A stretch of DNA of 64,000 bases, from positions 94,882-158,881 of the forward strand of contig JAJDAL010000005.1 of assembly GCA_029261875.1 (NCBI GenBank). Direction: 5' to 3'. Origin of the DNA: Deltaproteobacteria bacterium. Lineage in GTDB: Bacteria > Myxococcota_A > UBA9160 > JAJDAL01. The notes under the pieces were generated by a model. That model saw only the letters and a list, made by a program, of their open reading frames with translations. It had not been told where the DNA came from and made no database searches. Made by a program: the position numbers and the translations under genes. This document shows, in pieces, positions 53,650 to 62,139 of this stretch (position 1 is the first letter of the stretch; every line of letters begins with the position of its first letter).

Positions 53650-54612
53650 ATGCCCCGCGGATTTCCCCATACGGCGTTTCCCAAAGGTTGGTTCCGGGTC
53701 GCGGACTCCGCCGATCTCGCGCCCGGGCAGATCAAAGCGGTTCACTATTTCGGGCAAGATCTCGTGTTGTTCCGCGGCGAAGACGGCCGCGCCCACTTGC
53801 TCGACGCGTACTGCGCCCACCTGGGTGCCCACTTGGGACACGGCGGCGAAGTTTGCGGGAACACGCTGCGCTGCCCGTTTCACGCCTGGCGCTACGACGG
53901 TTCCGGCAAGTGCGTGGAGATCCCCTACGCGAAGCGCATTCCTCCCAAAGCCCACATTCGCGCGTGGACCCTGTGCGAAAAGGTCGGAATCATCTTCGCC
54001 CATTACGATTCCGAGGGAGGGGCGCCCGCCTACGAATTGCCCGACGTCCCGGAATGGGGCTCGGAAGAATGGAGTCCGCCGGACAGCATCACGTTCAAGG
54101 TGCGGGCCCACTGCCAGGAAATGGCGGAGAACGTCGTCGACGATGCCCATTTCAAGTACGTCCACGGCACGCACAGCATGCCCGAAAGCAGCGCCGAGAT
54201 CGACGGCCACATCTTTCACGTGGTGTCGAAATCCAAGGTCGGGACGCCGCGGGGCGAAACCGAAGGGCGCATCGAAATCCATTCCCACGGACTCGGCTTC
54301 GGGACCACGCGCTTTACGGGCGTCGTGGACACGCTGCTCGTCATCAGCGGCGCGCCCATCGATGAAGAATATTCGGAGACGACGATCCGCTTCATGGTGA
54401 AGAAGCTCGGCAACGAAGAGGCCACCGCGAACGTCGGGAAGGCGTTCATTGCGGAGATCAAGCGCCAGTTCAGTCAGGACATTCCGATCTGGGAAAACAA
54501 GATTCATCTGACCCGGCCGGTGCTGTGCGACGGCGATGGCCCGATCGCCCTGTTGCGCCGTTGGGCTCGCCAGTTCTATCCGGAAACCGAAGCCGACGGA
54601 GCGCCGTCCTAG
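53650..54612 (+). CDS. Rieske non-haem iron oxygenase, KshA-like
   Basis: A 320-residue oxygenase. The Rieske cluster is bound by AYCAHLGAHLGHG and LRCPFHAWRYDGSGKC (CxH and CxxH). The catalytic iron site is ENVVDDAHFKYVHGTHSMPE with two His. This pattern is closest to 3-ketosteroid 9-alpha-hydroxylase oxygenase (KshA) and cholesterol 7-desaturase-type enzymes. It probably hydroxylates or desaturates a steroid ring; no reductase partner is in the window. Confidence 0.9.
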   Translation: MPRGFPHTAFPKGWFRVADSADLAPGQIKAVHYFGQDLVLFRGEDGRAHLLDAYCAHLGAHLGHGGEVCGNTLRCPFHAWRYDGSGKCVEIPYAKRIPPKAHIRAWTLCEKVGIIFAHYDSEGGAPAYELPDVPEWGSEEWSPPDSITFKVRAHCQEMAENVVDDAHFKYVHGTHSMPESSAEIDGHIFHVVSKSKVGTPRGETEGRIEIHSHGLGFGTTRFTGVVDTLLVISGAPIDEEYSETTIRFMVKKLGNEEATANVGKAFIAEIKRQFSQDIPIWENKIHLTRPVLCDGDGPIALLRRWARQFYPETEADGAPS

Positions 54613-54641
54613 GGTCGCGCGCCGGCGCGTTGGGGTAGGGG

Positions 54642-55346
54642 TTGGTCGACTTCTTCGAAGCCTTTCGCACGGCTGTGCGGCTCATTCTCGATCTCGACGC
54701 GGACCTGGTCGAGATCGTTCTCCTCTCTTTGCGCGTCAGCCTCACGGCCCTCGTGCCCGCGGTCTTGATCGGAATGCCCCTGGGTGCCTTCGTGGCGATT
54801 CGCGCATTTCCTCTGCGCCGCGTGGTGGTGGTTTTCATGAGTGCCCTGATGGCGCTGCCGCCCGTCGTCGTGGGGTTGGCGGTCTATGTCGTTCTATCGC
54901 GCGCGGGGCCGCTCGGGAACCTGGGCTTGCTCTTTACCCCGACCGCCATGGTGATCGCCCAAGCGATCTTGATTGCGCCCATCATCGCGTCGCTCACGCG
55001 CCAGACCGTGGCGGATTTGTGGGAAGAGTACGAAGAGCAATTGCGCTCCCTGGGCGCGTCGCGGCTCGGCGCGATCCCCACGTTGCTTTGGGAGGGGCGC
55101 TACCGCCTCGTCACCACCACCCTCGCGGGCCTGGGGCGCGCGATCGCGGAGGTCGGCGCCGTGATCATCGTGGGAGGCAACATCGCCCACGCCACGCGCG
55201 TCATGACCACCGCCATCGCGCTCGAAACGAGCAAAGGGGATCTGGTGCTCGCCATGGGACTGGGGCTGGTCTTGATCGCGCTCTCGTTGTTCATCAACGC
55301 CGTGGCGTTCTGGATCCAGGATCTCGCGCAACGGGTGGAGGCGTGA
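54642..55346 (+). CDS. tupB: Tungstate ABC transporter permease
   Basis: A 234-residue ABC importer permease with five or six helices. IVLLSLRVSLTALVPAVLIG and the cytoplasmic coupling loop EEQLRSLGASRLGAIPTLLW are typical, and AIAEVGAVIIVGGNIAHATR matches the TupB/WtpB-ModB group. TTG start after a GGGG-rich site. Stop overlaps the tupC start by one base. Confidence 0.9.
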   Translation: MVDFFEAFRTAVRLILDLDADLVEIVLLSLRVSLTALVPAVLIGMPLGAFVAIRAFPLRRVVVVFMSALMALPPVVVGLAVYVVLSRAGPLGNLGLLFTPTAMVIAQAILIAPIIASLTRQTVADLWEEYEEQLRSLGASRLGAIPTLLWEGRYRLVTTTLAGLGRAIAEVGAVIIVGGNIAHATRVMTTAIALETSKGDLVLAMGLGLVLIALSLFINAVAFWIQDLAQRVEA

Positions 55347-56074
55347 TGGAAACGCCGGCGCGAACGCTGCTCCCCATCGAACTCGAAGACGTGGGCTACG
55401 CGGTGCGCAAGGCGCGCCCCTTGGTGGGGGTGTCGGGCGTGTTTTCCCAGGGCCCACTGACGGTGGTGATCGGGCCCAACGGCGCGGGCAAGAGCGTGCT
55501 CTTGCGGTTGTGTCATGGATTGCTCGAACCGAGTTCCGGGAAGATCCGCTTGGGTCTGGAGACGCGCGAAGACCGCATCCGCGCCCAAGCCATGGTGTTT
55601 CAGCGTCCGGTGCTACTGCGTCGCAGCGCGGCGGCCAATGTCGACTACGCGCTCAAGCTGCGCGGTGTCTCCGCGGCAGACCGCCCGGGACGCGTGCGTG
55701 CGGCCCTCGAGGCGGCGGGCCTGGGCTCCGTGGCGTCGCGCGCGGCGCGGGTCTTGTCCGGCGGCGAACAGCAGCGCCTCGCCATCGCGCGCGCCTGGGC
55801 GCTCCGGCCGGAAGTCTTGTTCCTCGACGAACCCACGGCTTCGTTGGACCCGCAGGCCGTTCAGCACATCGAGGGTCTGGTACGCTCGATCCATCGCAGT
55901 GGAACCAAGGTGATCATGACCACCCACGACCTCGGTCAGGCCAAGCGCCTGGCGGACGAGATCTGGTTTCTGCATCGCGGTCGACTGGTCGAATGCGCGG
56001 CGGCCGAGGAATTCTTTCGGTCGCCCGCAACGTCGGAAGCGCAAACCTTTCTGGAAGGGAAACTCTTGCTGTGA
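55346..56074 (+). CDS. tupC: Tungstate ABC transporter ATP-binding protein
   Basis: A 242-residue ATPase. Walker A VVIGPNGAGKSVLLRL, Q-loop AMVFQRPVLLRRSAA, signature VLSGGEQQRLAIARA, Walker B LFLDEPTASLDPQAV and H-loop IMTTHDLGQA are all intact. It powers uptake through TupB; TupA follows in the operon. Confidence 0.93.
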   Translation: METPARTLLPIELEDVGYAVRKARPLVGVSGVFSQGPLTVVIGPNGAGKSVLLRLCHGLLEPSSGKIRLGLETREDRIRAQAMVFQRPVLLRRSAAANVDYALKLRGVSAADRPGRVRAALEAAGLGSVASRAARVLSGGEQQRLAIARAWALRPEVLFLDEPTASLDPQAVQHIEGLVRSIHRSGTKVIMTTHDLGQAKRLADEIWFLHRGRLVECAAAEEFFRSPATSEAQTFLEGKLLL

Positions 56075-56085
56075 CGTTTGGTGGA

Positions 56086-56913
56086 ATGAGGTGGCTGTGG
56101 GTTGTTCTGTCGTTGTGGTTGTGTGTCGCGGGTAGTGGGGAGGCCCGAGCGGCGGAGGATCGCTTCATTACGTTGGTGTCGACGACCTCGACGGACAACT
56201 CCGGATTGCTCGACCATTTGCTGCCGCGTTTTCGCGCGGCGTCGGGGATCCAGGTTCGAAGCGTCGTGGTGGGGACCGGCCAGGCGCTGCGAATCGCACG
56301 CAACGGCGACGCAGATGTGCTCCTGGTGCACGACCGTGCCTCCGAAGAGAAGTTCGTCGCCGACGGCTTCGGAACCGAACGCTTCGATGTGATGTACAAC
56401 GAGTTCATCTTGCTCGGGCCCAAGTCCGATCCGGCGGGCATTCGTGGACTCACCGATGCAGCGGCGGCCCTCGCGAAGTTGGCCGGCGTCGAGGCGGTGT
56501 TCGTTTCCCGGGGCGATGACAGCGGCACCCACAAAGCCGAACTTCGCCTGTGGAAAGCCGCGTCCATCGACCCGGTTGAGGATTCCGGGCGTTGGTATCG
56601 CGAGACGGGTTCGGGTATGGGGGCCACCCTCAATACGGCGGCGGCGCTGGATGGCTACGCGCTATCGGACCGCGCCACCTGGCTCACGTTCCGAAACCCC
56701 GGCGATTTGACGATCCTGGTCGAAGGCGACGCGCGCTTGCGCAACCCCTATGGGGTGATTGCCGTCAGCGCGACGCGCCATCCGCACGTCAAGTTGGCGG
56801 ACGCCCAGCGCTTCGTCGCGTGGTTGACGGGGCCCGCGGGGCAGGCCGCGATCGCGGCGTTTCGCCTCGAAGGTCAAGTGCTCTTCCATCCCAACGCTGC
56901 ACGCCCGGATTGA
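56086..56913 (+). CDS. tupA: Tungstate ABC transporter substrate-binding protein
   Basis: A 275-residue periplasmic binding protein. The signal is VVLSLWLCVAGSGEARA. The TTTS-type oxyanion signature appears as LVSTTSTDNSGLLDHLL, then VFVSRGDDSGTHKAELRLW and RETGSGMGATLNTAAALDGY, as in TupA rather than molybdate ModA. ATG 56086 has GGTGG just upstream; a GTG at 56071 overlaps the tupC stop. Tungsten is used mainly in formate dehydrogenases and aldehyde oxidoreductases, none in this window. Confidence 0.92.
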   Translation: MRWLWVVLSLWLCVAGSGEARAAEDRFITLVSTTSTDNSGLLDHLLPRFRAASGIQVRSVVVGTGQALRIARNGDADVLLVHDRASEEKFVADGFGTERFDVMYNEFILLGPKSDPAGIRGLTDAAAALAKLAGVEAVFVSRGDDSGTHKAELRLWKAASIDPVEDSGRWYRETGSGMGATLNTAAALDGYALSDRATWLTFRNPGDLTILVEGDARLRNPYGVIAVSATRHPHVKLADAQRFVAWLTGPAGQAAIAAFRLEGQVLFHPNAARPD

Positions 56914-56928
56914 CCTATATTCCCGCCC

Positions 56929-57486
56929 ATGCTGAAAACCGGCGACTCGATTCCCAACCTCCAATTCGCAGGCGCGCACGACAAGCCTGTGGCACTCGCC
57001 AGCTACTGGTCGGAAGCGCCCACGATCGTCGTCTTCTTGCGCCACTTTGGCTGACCCCTTTGTCATCGGCATCTGGTCGAGATGCAGAGCGAGCGAGAAG
57101 CCATCGAAGCGGCCGGTGGCCAGGTCGTGGCGGTGGGGCAGGGGACCGGTGTCGAAGCCGCGCAAGTCGCCGCGAAGTTCGGCGTGACGTTTCCCGTGCT
57201 CGGCGATCCGGATCATCACGGGTATCGCAGTATGGACCTCGACCGTGCGGGTTGGTGGAAGCTGCTCGTGGAACCCTTTCTCGAAGATCCCGTGGGCGGC
57301 ATGAAGAATCTCCTGAAGGCGGACTTTCGCGCCTCGGTGAATCCGCGCAGCGACGTTCGGCTTCTATCGGGCGTGGCGATTGTCGACCGCGAGGGGCACC
57401 TGCGATTTGTGCATCGGTCCACCAAGACCACGGACCTTCCGGCTATTTCCGTTTTGCTGGACGCCTTGCGCGCCATTGCCGAGTGA
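56929..57486 (+). CDS. Selenocysteine-containing PRXL2/SelL-like thioredoxin-fold protein
   Basis: A 185-residue AhpC-TSA_2 (PRXL2/SelL) protein read through an in-frame TGA at 57052-57054, residue 42. The redox centre reads FLRHFG-U-PLCHRHL, where non-selenium homologues have Cys in FGCxxC, so this is a UxxC motif. Upstream GDSIPNLQFAGAHDKPVALA and downstream VTFPVLGDPDHHGYRSMDLD and GVAIVDREGHLRFVHRSTK both belong to the same family and same frame. A SECIS-like hairpin follows the TGA. Likely a peroxidase or disulfide reductase. 15 bases after tupA, so probably in that operon. A conventional caller would begin at ATG 57082 and lose the active site. Confidence 0.88.
57069..57085 (+). promoter_or_regulatory. 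Bacterial SECIS hairpin
   Basis: GCATCT-GGTCG-AGATGC forms a perfect 6-bp stem with a five-base loop that begins GG. The loop starts 20 bases after the TGA, inside the usual 16-37 base range for SelB-dependent bacterial SECIS elements, which need a G in the first two loop positions. Confidence 0.8.
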
Positions 57487-57493
57487 GGAATCG

Positions 57494-58234
57494 ATGACCC
57501 AAAGGAATCCGCGCTTCGAAATTCAGGGCCAAACCGTCACGCTTCCGTGCATCGTCACGGAAGCCTCGTCGGCCGCCGCGACGTACCTCGTGGATGCGCG
57601 GGCCGCGCGTGCGCTGTTGCCCGAAGGGTCGCGTTTGGAGATCGCCGAAGCGTGGCCCGGCAAAGCGCTCTTCAGTATCGCGTGTATCGATTATCGCGAG
57701 AACGATCTCGGCGATTACAACGAAGTGTCGGTGGCGCTGTTCGTCCGCGAGCCGGGTTCGGGGTTTCCGCTGCCCTATCTCGGCACCTTCATCGACCTGA
57801 TGCGCGGAAAACTCGGCACCTACATCCATTGGCTACCGGTGGACCAAGGCTTTACGCGCGAGGCCGGCGAAGTGATCTGGGGATTCCCGAAGACCGTCGA
57901 ACAGATCGACCGCGAGGACACGCCCGGGCGCAGTCGCTTTCGTTTGACGGCCGGCGGGCAACACGTCCTGACCCTGTCGTTTTCGACCGAAGGCACCCGC
58001 TCGATGCCGGACCAGAACCTCACGACCTACACCATGATCCACGGTGTCCCCCACCGAACGCAATTCGTATCCGGGGCTACGGAGACGGGTTTCGCGCGCG
58101 CGGGTGCCGAACTCACCCTGGGCGATCACCCCTACGCCGACCTGCTGCGCGGCCTCGGTCTCCCCAAGTCACCGCTGTTTACGGCCTGGATGGGCCGCAT
58201 GCACGGGCGCTTCGAAGCGCCGGAGAAGCGTTAG
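57494..58234 (+). CDS. Acetoacetate decarboxylase-fold protein
   Basis: A 246-residue protein of the acetoacetate decarboxylase family. ENDLGDYNEVSVALFVREPG, GTYIHWLPVDQGFTREAGEV and IWGFPKTVEQIDR are conserved blocks. The lysine in FPK may be the Schiff-base lysine, but many family members are not true decarboxylases and act as aldolase-dehydratases or have unknown role. GAGGA precedes the ATG seven bases after the selenoprotein stop. Confidence 0.88.
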   Translation: MTQRNPRFEIQGQTVTLPCIVTEASSAAATYLVDARAARALLPEGSRLEIAEAWPGKALFSIACIDYRENDLGDYNEVSVALFVREPGSGFPLPYLGTFIDLMRGKLGTYIHWLPVDQGFTREAGEVIWGFPKTVEQIDREDTPGRSRFRLTAGGQHVLTLSFSTEGTRSMPDQNLTTYTMIHGVPHRTQFVSGATETGFARAGAELTLGDHPYADLLRGLGLPKSPLFTAWMGRMHGRFEAPEKR

Positions 58235-59137
58235 GTGCGCGCGCTTCGGGGAATCGGGTGCATCGTCGTGCTCGCCATCGCGGCGTCGGACGCGCGGGCC
58301 CAGGATTTCGACGGCGTCGAGATTCGAACCATTCCGGTTCAGGGCAACGTCGCGATGTTGGTCGGTCGCGGCGGAAACCTCGCGCTCTCGTCCGGTCCCG
58401 ATGGGGTTTTTCTGGTCGACGACCAATTCGCCCCGTTGACGGAAAAAATCGTCGCCGCCATCGAGCGCCTTTCGAAGCAACCCGTTCGGTTCGTTCTGAA
58501 CACCCATTGGCACAGCGATCACACGGGTGGAAACGAGAATTTCGGAAAACGCGGTGCGGTGCTCGTCGCGCATCGCAACGTTCGCACACGAATGAGCGTG
58601 GATCAGTTCATGGAGGCGTTCAAGCGCCACGTTCCCGCGGCTCCAGCGGGCGCTCGGCCGATCATTACTTTCGATACGGAGATGTCGTTCCATTGGAATG
58701 GGGACGAAATCGAGCTGATCCACGTCCCCTACGCGCATACGGACGGCGATTCCATCGCGCGTTTCCGCAAGGCGAACGTGCTCCACATGGGGGATACGTT
58801 TTTCTCCGGCCGCTATCCCTTCATCGATCTCTCTTCCGGGGGCTCGATCGACGGAATCATCGCCGCGAGCGAGCGGGGGCTGGAACTCGCGGACGGGGAA
58901 ACGAAGATCATTCCGGGCCACGGGGTGCTTTCGGATCGCGCGGGATTGGTCGAATACCGCGCCATGCTGGTCGATCTGCGGGATCGGGTACGCGACCTGC
59001 TGGCCCAGGGGAAGTCCCGCGAAGCGGTCGTGGCCGCAAAACCCAGCGCTGCCTACGACGGGGCTTTGGGCGGCGGGTTCGTCAAGCCGGACGCGTTCGT
59101 CGCGACCCTCTACACGTCCTTGTCGGCGTCGGACTGA
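58235..59137 (+). CDS. Exported metallo-beta-lactamase-fold hydrolase
   Basis: A 300-residue MBL-fold enzyme with a signal sequence (IGCIVVLAIAASDARAQ). The zinc site is NTHWHSDHTGGNENFG, then YAHTDGDSIA, NVLHMGDTFFSG and IIPGHGVLSDRAGL. It resembles QPRT/SoxH-like or lactonase-like periplasmic hydrolases. GTG start directly abuts the upstream stop, so the two are likely coupled. Substrate unknown. Confidence 0.92.
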   Translation: MRALRGIGCIVVLAIAASDARAQDFDGVEIRTIPVQGNVAMLVGRGGNLALSSGPDGVFLVDDQFAPLTEKIVAAIERLSKQPVRFVLNTHWHSDHTGGNENFGKRGAVLVAHRNVRTRMSVDQFMEAFKRHVPAAPAGARPIITFDTEMSFHWNGDEIELIHVPYAHTDGDSIARFRKANVLHMGDTFFSGRYPFIDLSSGGSIDGIIAASERGLELADGETKIIPGHGVLSDRAGLVEYRAMLVDLRDRVRDLLAQGKSREAVVAAKPSAAYDGALGGGFVKPDAFVATLYTSLSASD

Positions 59138-59367
59138 GGCGGATCGGCGAGGAACGCCTCGAGGGCGTCCTTGACCGCCTGGGCGCGCTCGCCCTGCCAG
59201 CCCCGCACCGCCGTCAAGACGAAGAACGCCTGCTCGCGTAGGGTGCTGGCCCCTCCGGTCTTCACGGCTTCGAGCGCCGAACGCGCCACGGCCTGAACCG
59301 AACCGTTGGGGCATTGGTCCCGTACGGAGACGAAGGCTTCGACGATTCCGAGTCGGCGCTCCGCCAT
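59110..59367 (-). CDS. Small conserved-looking protein
   Basis: An 85-residue helical protein: GIVEAFVSVRDQCPNGSVQA, AVARSALEAVKTGGASTLRE and QAVKDALEAFLADPP. No family recognised. Its ATG follows the HAD gene stop directly (TAGATG), arguing for real coupled translation. Its 3' end overlaps the MBL gene by 28 bases on the opposite strand, which keeps confidence modest. Confidence 0.6.
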   Translation of the reverse strand: MAERRLGIVEAFVSVRDQCPNGSVQAVARSALEAVKTGGASTLREQAFFVLTAVRGWQGERAQAVKDALEAFLADPPQSDADKDV

Positions 59368-60009
59368 CTAGGGCGCGACGAGCGAGAAACCGAGTGCGCG
59401 GGACAACGCCTCGAGGGCGGGTTCCGGTTCCTCCACCTTGATGGTGTGCATCCCCAGCGCGCGAGCGGGTTTGAGATTGCCGCCAATGTCGTCCAGGAAG
59501 ATTGCCTGTTCGGGTTCGACTTCGAGCTTTTCGCACGTCAGTTGGTAGATGCGCGGGTCCGGCTTGCGCATCCGCACCACGGCCGATTCGACGAAGACAT
59601 CGAAGTGCGGCTTCATTCCACTCCAGCCGATTTCCTCGCTGACCCAGTTGTTGGTGAGTGCGGCCGTGCGCAATCCTTCGCTGCGAATGCGCCCCACCGC
59701 GGCGAGCATGGCGGGCCGCGGCGCGGCGGCCTCGGATACGTCTTCCATCATGCGCCGCGCGGAAAGGGTTTGGCCCGCCGCACGACAATCTTCCTCGAAG
59801 GCGGGATAGAAGGATTCGAGGGTGAGTTCGCCGCGCTCGAGTCGCGACCACGCACCTTGGGGACCGGAATTCGCAACGACGCCGTTCACGAATCCCGGGG
59901 GAATGTCGAACTCGCGTTCGAAGCGCGCAATGGCGTGCAGTGGGGATCCCAAGATCACGCCGCCCAGATCGAAGATGACCGCCCGAAAGCCGTTTCCTGT
60001 GTTGCTCAC
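59368..60009 (-). CDS. HAD-superfamily IA hydrolase
   Basis: A 213-residue haloacid dehalogenase-like phosphatase. Motif I FRAVIFDLGGVILGSPLHAI (second Asp replaced by Gly, as in epoxide-hydrolase N-terminal and ACAD10-type HADs), motif II RTAALTNNWVSEEIG, motif III KPDPRIYQL and motif IV AIFLDDIGGNLKPA. The altered motif I nucleophile pair suggests weak or non-phosphatase activity (inference). GTG 60009 is chosen because it opens the conserved domain. Only 17 bases separate it from the divergent tesB start. Confidence 0.88.
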   Translation of the reverse strand: MSNTGNGFRAVIFDLGGVILGSPLHAIARFEREFDIPPGFVNGVVANSGPQGAWSRLERGELTLESFYPAFEEDCRAAGQTLSARRMMEDVSEAAAPRPAMLAAVGRIRSEGLRTAALTNNWVSEEIGWSGMKPHFDVFVESAVVRMRKPDPRIYQLTCEKLEVEPEQAIFLDDIGGNLKPARALGMHTIKVEEPEPALEALSRALGFSLVAP

Positions 60010-60026
60010 TGGGTTATCGTAGCAAG

Positions 60027-60884
60027 ATGTCGAAAGCCCTCGACGACCTGCTCGCATTGCTCGATCTCGAAGAACTCGAGATCAACCTCTTTCGCGGCAC
60101 CAGCCCGAAAGACGAACGCCAGCGCGTGTTCGGGGGCCAGGTTGCCGGCCAGGCCGTGGTGGCGGCCGCGCGAACCGTGGAGAAGGGAACCCTCCACTCC
60201 CTCCACGCGTATTTCCTGCTGCCGGGCGACCCCACCACGCCGATCCTCTACCAGGTGGATCGCATTCGCGATGGACGATCCTTTACCACCCGACGCGTAG
60301 TCGCCATTCAACACGGCCGCGCGATTTTTCACTTGTCGGCCTCCTTTCAACCCGAGGAAGACGGCCCGGAACACCAGATCGAGATGCCCGAAGCGCCGAA
60401 CCCCGAAGACCTGCCGACCTGGGAGGAACGAATCGAGCCCTATCTCGCGAAGGTTTCCGCGCCCCTGCGCAAATGGTTGCAGCGCGAGCGTCCCTTCGAT
60501 CTGCGGTCGGTCGATCCGGCGGACTTTCTCGAACCCGTCGAGCGACCGCCCCACAAACTAGTCTGGGTACGGGCGCGCGGGCGCCTACCCGATACGCTGA
60601 TCCTGCATCAATGCCTGGTCGCCTACGCGTCGGACATCACGCTGCTCGATACCGCGACGCGTCCCCACGCGATTTCGATTCAGGACGACAAGTTTCAAAT
60701 GGCGAGCCTCGATCACGCCATGTGGTTTCACCGACCGTTCCGCGCCGACGACTGGCTCCTCTACGTACAGGAGAGTCCCACGGCCGCGGGTGCGCGCGCG
60801 TTTACGCGCGGGGATCTGTTTACCCGGGACGGGAAACTCGTGGTTTCCGTGACCCAGGAAGGACTCATGCGGCCGCGCCGTTGA
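60027..60884 (+). CDS. tesB: Acyl-CoA thioesterase II
   Basis: A 285-residue double-hotdog thioesterase. LEELEINLFRGTSPKDERQR and VFGGQVAGQAVVAAARTVE open it; HSLHAYFLLPGDPTTPILY, DRIRDGRSFTTRRVVAIQHG and SLDHAMWFHRPFRADDWLLY (catalytic Asp) follow. It hydrolyses medium/long acyl-CoA to free acid and CoA. Converges with the amine-oxidase-like gene (20-base overlap). Confidence 0.96.
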   Translation: MSKALDDLLALLDLEELEINLFRGTSPKDERQRVFGGQVAGQAVVAAARTVEKGTLHSLHAYFLLPGDPTTPILYQVDRIRDGRSFTTRRVVAIQHGRAIFHLSASFQPEEDGPEHQIEMPEAPNPEDLPTWEERIEPYLAKVSAPLRKWLQRERPFDLRSVDPADFLEPVERPPHKLVWVRARGRLPDTLILHQCLVAYASDITLLDTATRPHAISIQDDKFQMASLDHAMWFHRPFRADDWLLYVQESPTAAGARAFTRGDLFTRDGKLVVSVTQEGLMRPRR

Positions 60885-62139
60885 GGGATTCCAGCGCCGA
60901 ATTCGCCGCGCGAATCCCCGTCTCGTAAGCAGCACTTACCACCGCCGCAATTTGCGACGACGCCACCGCGTCGCCGGCCCAGAACAGCCTTCCCGTGTCC
61001 CGCGCGCCGAGCGCCGCGCGCGCGCCGCTGCCCCCGGGTCGCAGATAGCTGTAGCCCCCACACGCAAAGGGGTCTGCGGGCCAATCGATGCGGCGGGCGT
61101 CGACGAGTGCGGCCGCCACCGCGAATTTCGGAAAAAGCCGCGCGAGGTCGCGCAGCGCGGTGGCGATGGCCGCGTCTTCGCTCGCTGCCGAAAGCGCGGC
61201 CGCCCGCGGGCCCGTGCTGTAGGCCGTGAGGAGCGGGGCATCGTTGTCGAGACCGTAGAGCGGCGGCCAATAGGTCCCGATGGGACCGTCGGCGCCGAGT
61301 GTCGTGAGCCAACGGGGCCAGAAGCGTTCGCGAAAGCGCAACAGGATCTTGACCACGGGACCCATCTCGATTTTTTGCAGGGCCTCGCGTTTGGCTTCCG
61401 GGAGAGGCGGGTCGAATTCGATGCCGCCCGCTTTCAGTACGCCGACGGGCAAGCTGCAGATGCCGCTGGCGGCGGAAACTTCCCGGCCATCCGCGGCGAC
61501 GGCGCGAACCCCCTGCGGTGACCATTCGATGCGGGTCACTTCGAAGCCCAACTGAATTTCTAAATCGTCCGCGAGGGCGGCGGGGAGTCGGTCGTAGCCG
61601 GCATTGACCCGGTGATTCAAGCCGGTCTCGAGCTTCACCAGACGGTCTTCCACCAGACCCCGCATGCCGATCTGATCGAGCGGCCCGGGTGGATGCGTGC
61701 CCAGCGTCATCTCCGCGAGAATGCGTCCGGGACCGCGATCGGGGCGACCCCGCAAGAACTCGGCCGCCGAACGATCCGTTGCTTGGAAGTTTCGAATCGC
61801 CCGGAGGATTCCGAACGTGGGCCAGACGCGGGGATCGAGCAGGACCCAGGGCAGACGCAGGGTTCGACCGTTGACGTGCATCATGGCCCCGCGCGTCATG
61901 GAGCACGGGCGAACCGCGAGCCCCGCTGCGCGAACGGCGGGCCAGGTTGCGGCGTCGATACCGTGGATGAATTCCGCGCCGGTTTCGATCGGCGCGGGAC
62001 CGAAGTCCCGCACAGAACACACGCGCCCGCCGACCCGGTCGCGGGCTTCCACGACCAGCGGGTTCGCGCCGCCGGCGCGCAGGGCGTGACCCGCGGCGCA
62101 ACCCGCCACGCCCGCACCGATGACGAGGGTATCGATCAC
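60865..62139 (-). CDS. Flavin amine oxidase-like FAD protein
   Basis: A 424-residue FAD-dependent oxidoreductase. DTLVIGAGVAGCAAGHALRA binds FAD; VVEARDRVGGRVCSVRDFG and ETGAEFIHG are amine-oxidase family signatures; the C-terminal GRLFWAGDAVASSQIAAVVS completes the FAD site. Substrate (amine, carotenoid-like or other) unknown. GTG 62139 overlaps the GST stop by four bases; the longer frame upstream is antisense-like sequence within the GST gene. Confidence 0.88.
   Translation of the reverse strand: MIDTLVIGAGVAGCAAGHALRAGGANPLVVEARDRVGGRVCSVRDFGPAPIETGAEFIHGIDAATWPAVRAAGLAVRPCSMTRGAMMHVNGRTLRLPWVLLDPRVWPTFGILRAIRNFQATDRSAAEFLRGRPDRGPGRILAEMTLGTHPPGPLDQIGMRGLVEDRLVKLETGLNHRVNAGYDRLPAALADDLEIQLGFEVTRIEWSPQGVRAVAADGREVSAASGICSLPVGVLKAGGIEFDPPLPEAKREALQKIEMGPVVKILLRFRERFWPRWLTTLGADGPIGTYWPPLYGLDNDAPLLTAYSTGPRAAALSAASEDAAIATALRDLARLFPKFAVAAALVDARRIDWPADPFACGGYSYLRPGGSGARAALGARDTGRLFWAGDAVASSQIAAVVSAAYETGIRAANSALESLNGAAA

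Noticed and set aside
57082..57486. Short stand-alone ORF starting at ATG 57082
   Set aside because: The frame upstream through the TGA encodes the rest of the same protein family; the short ORF would lack the redox centre.
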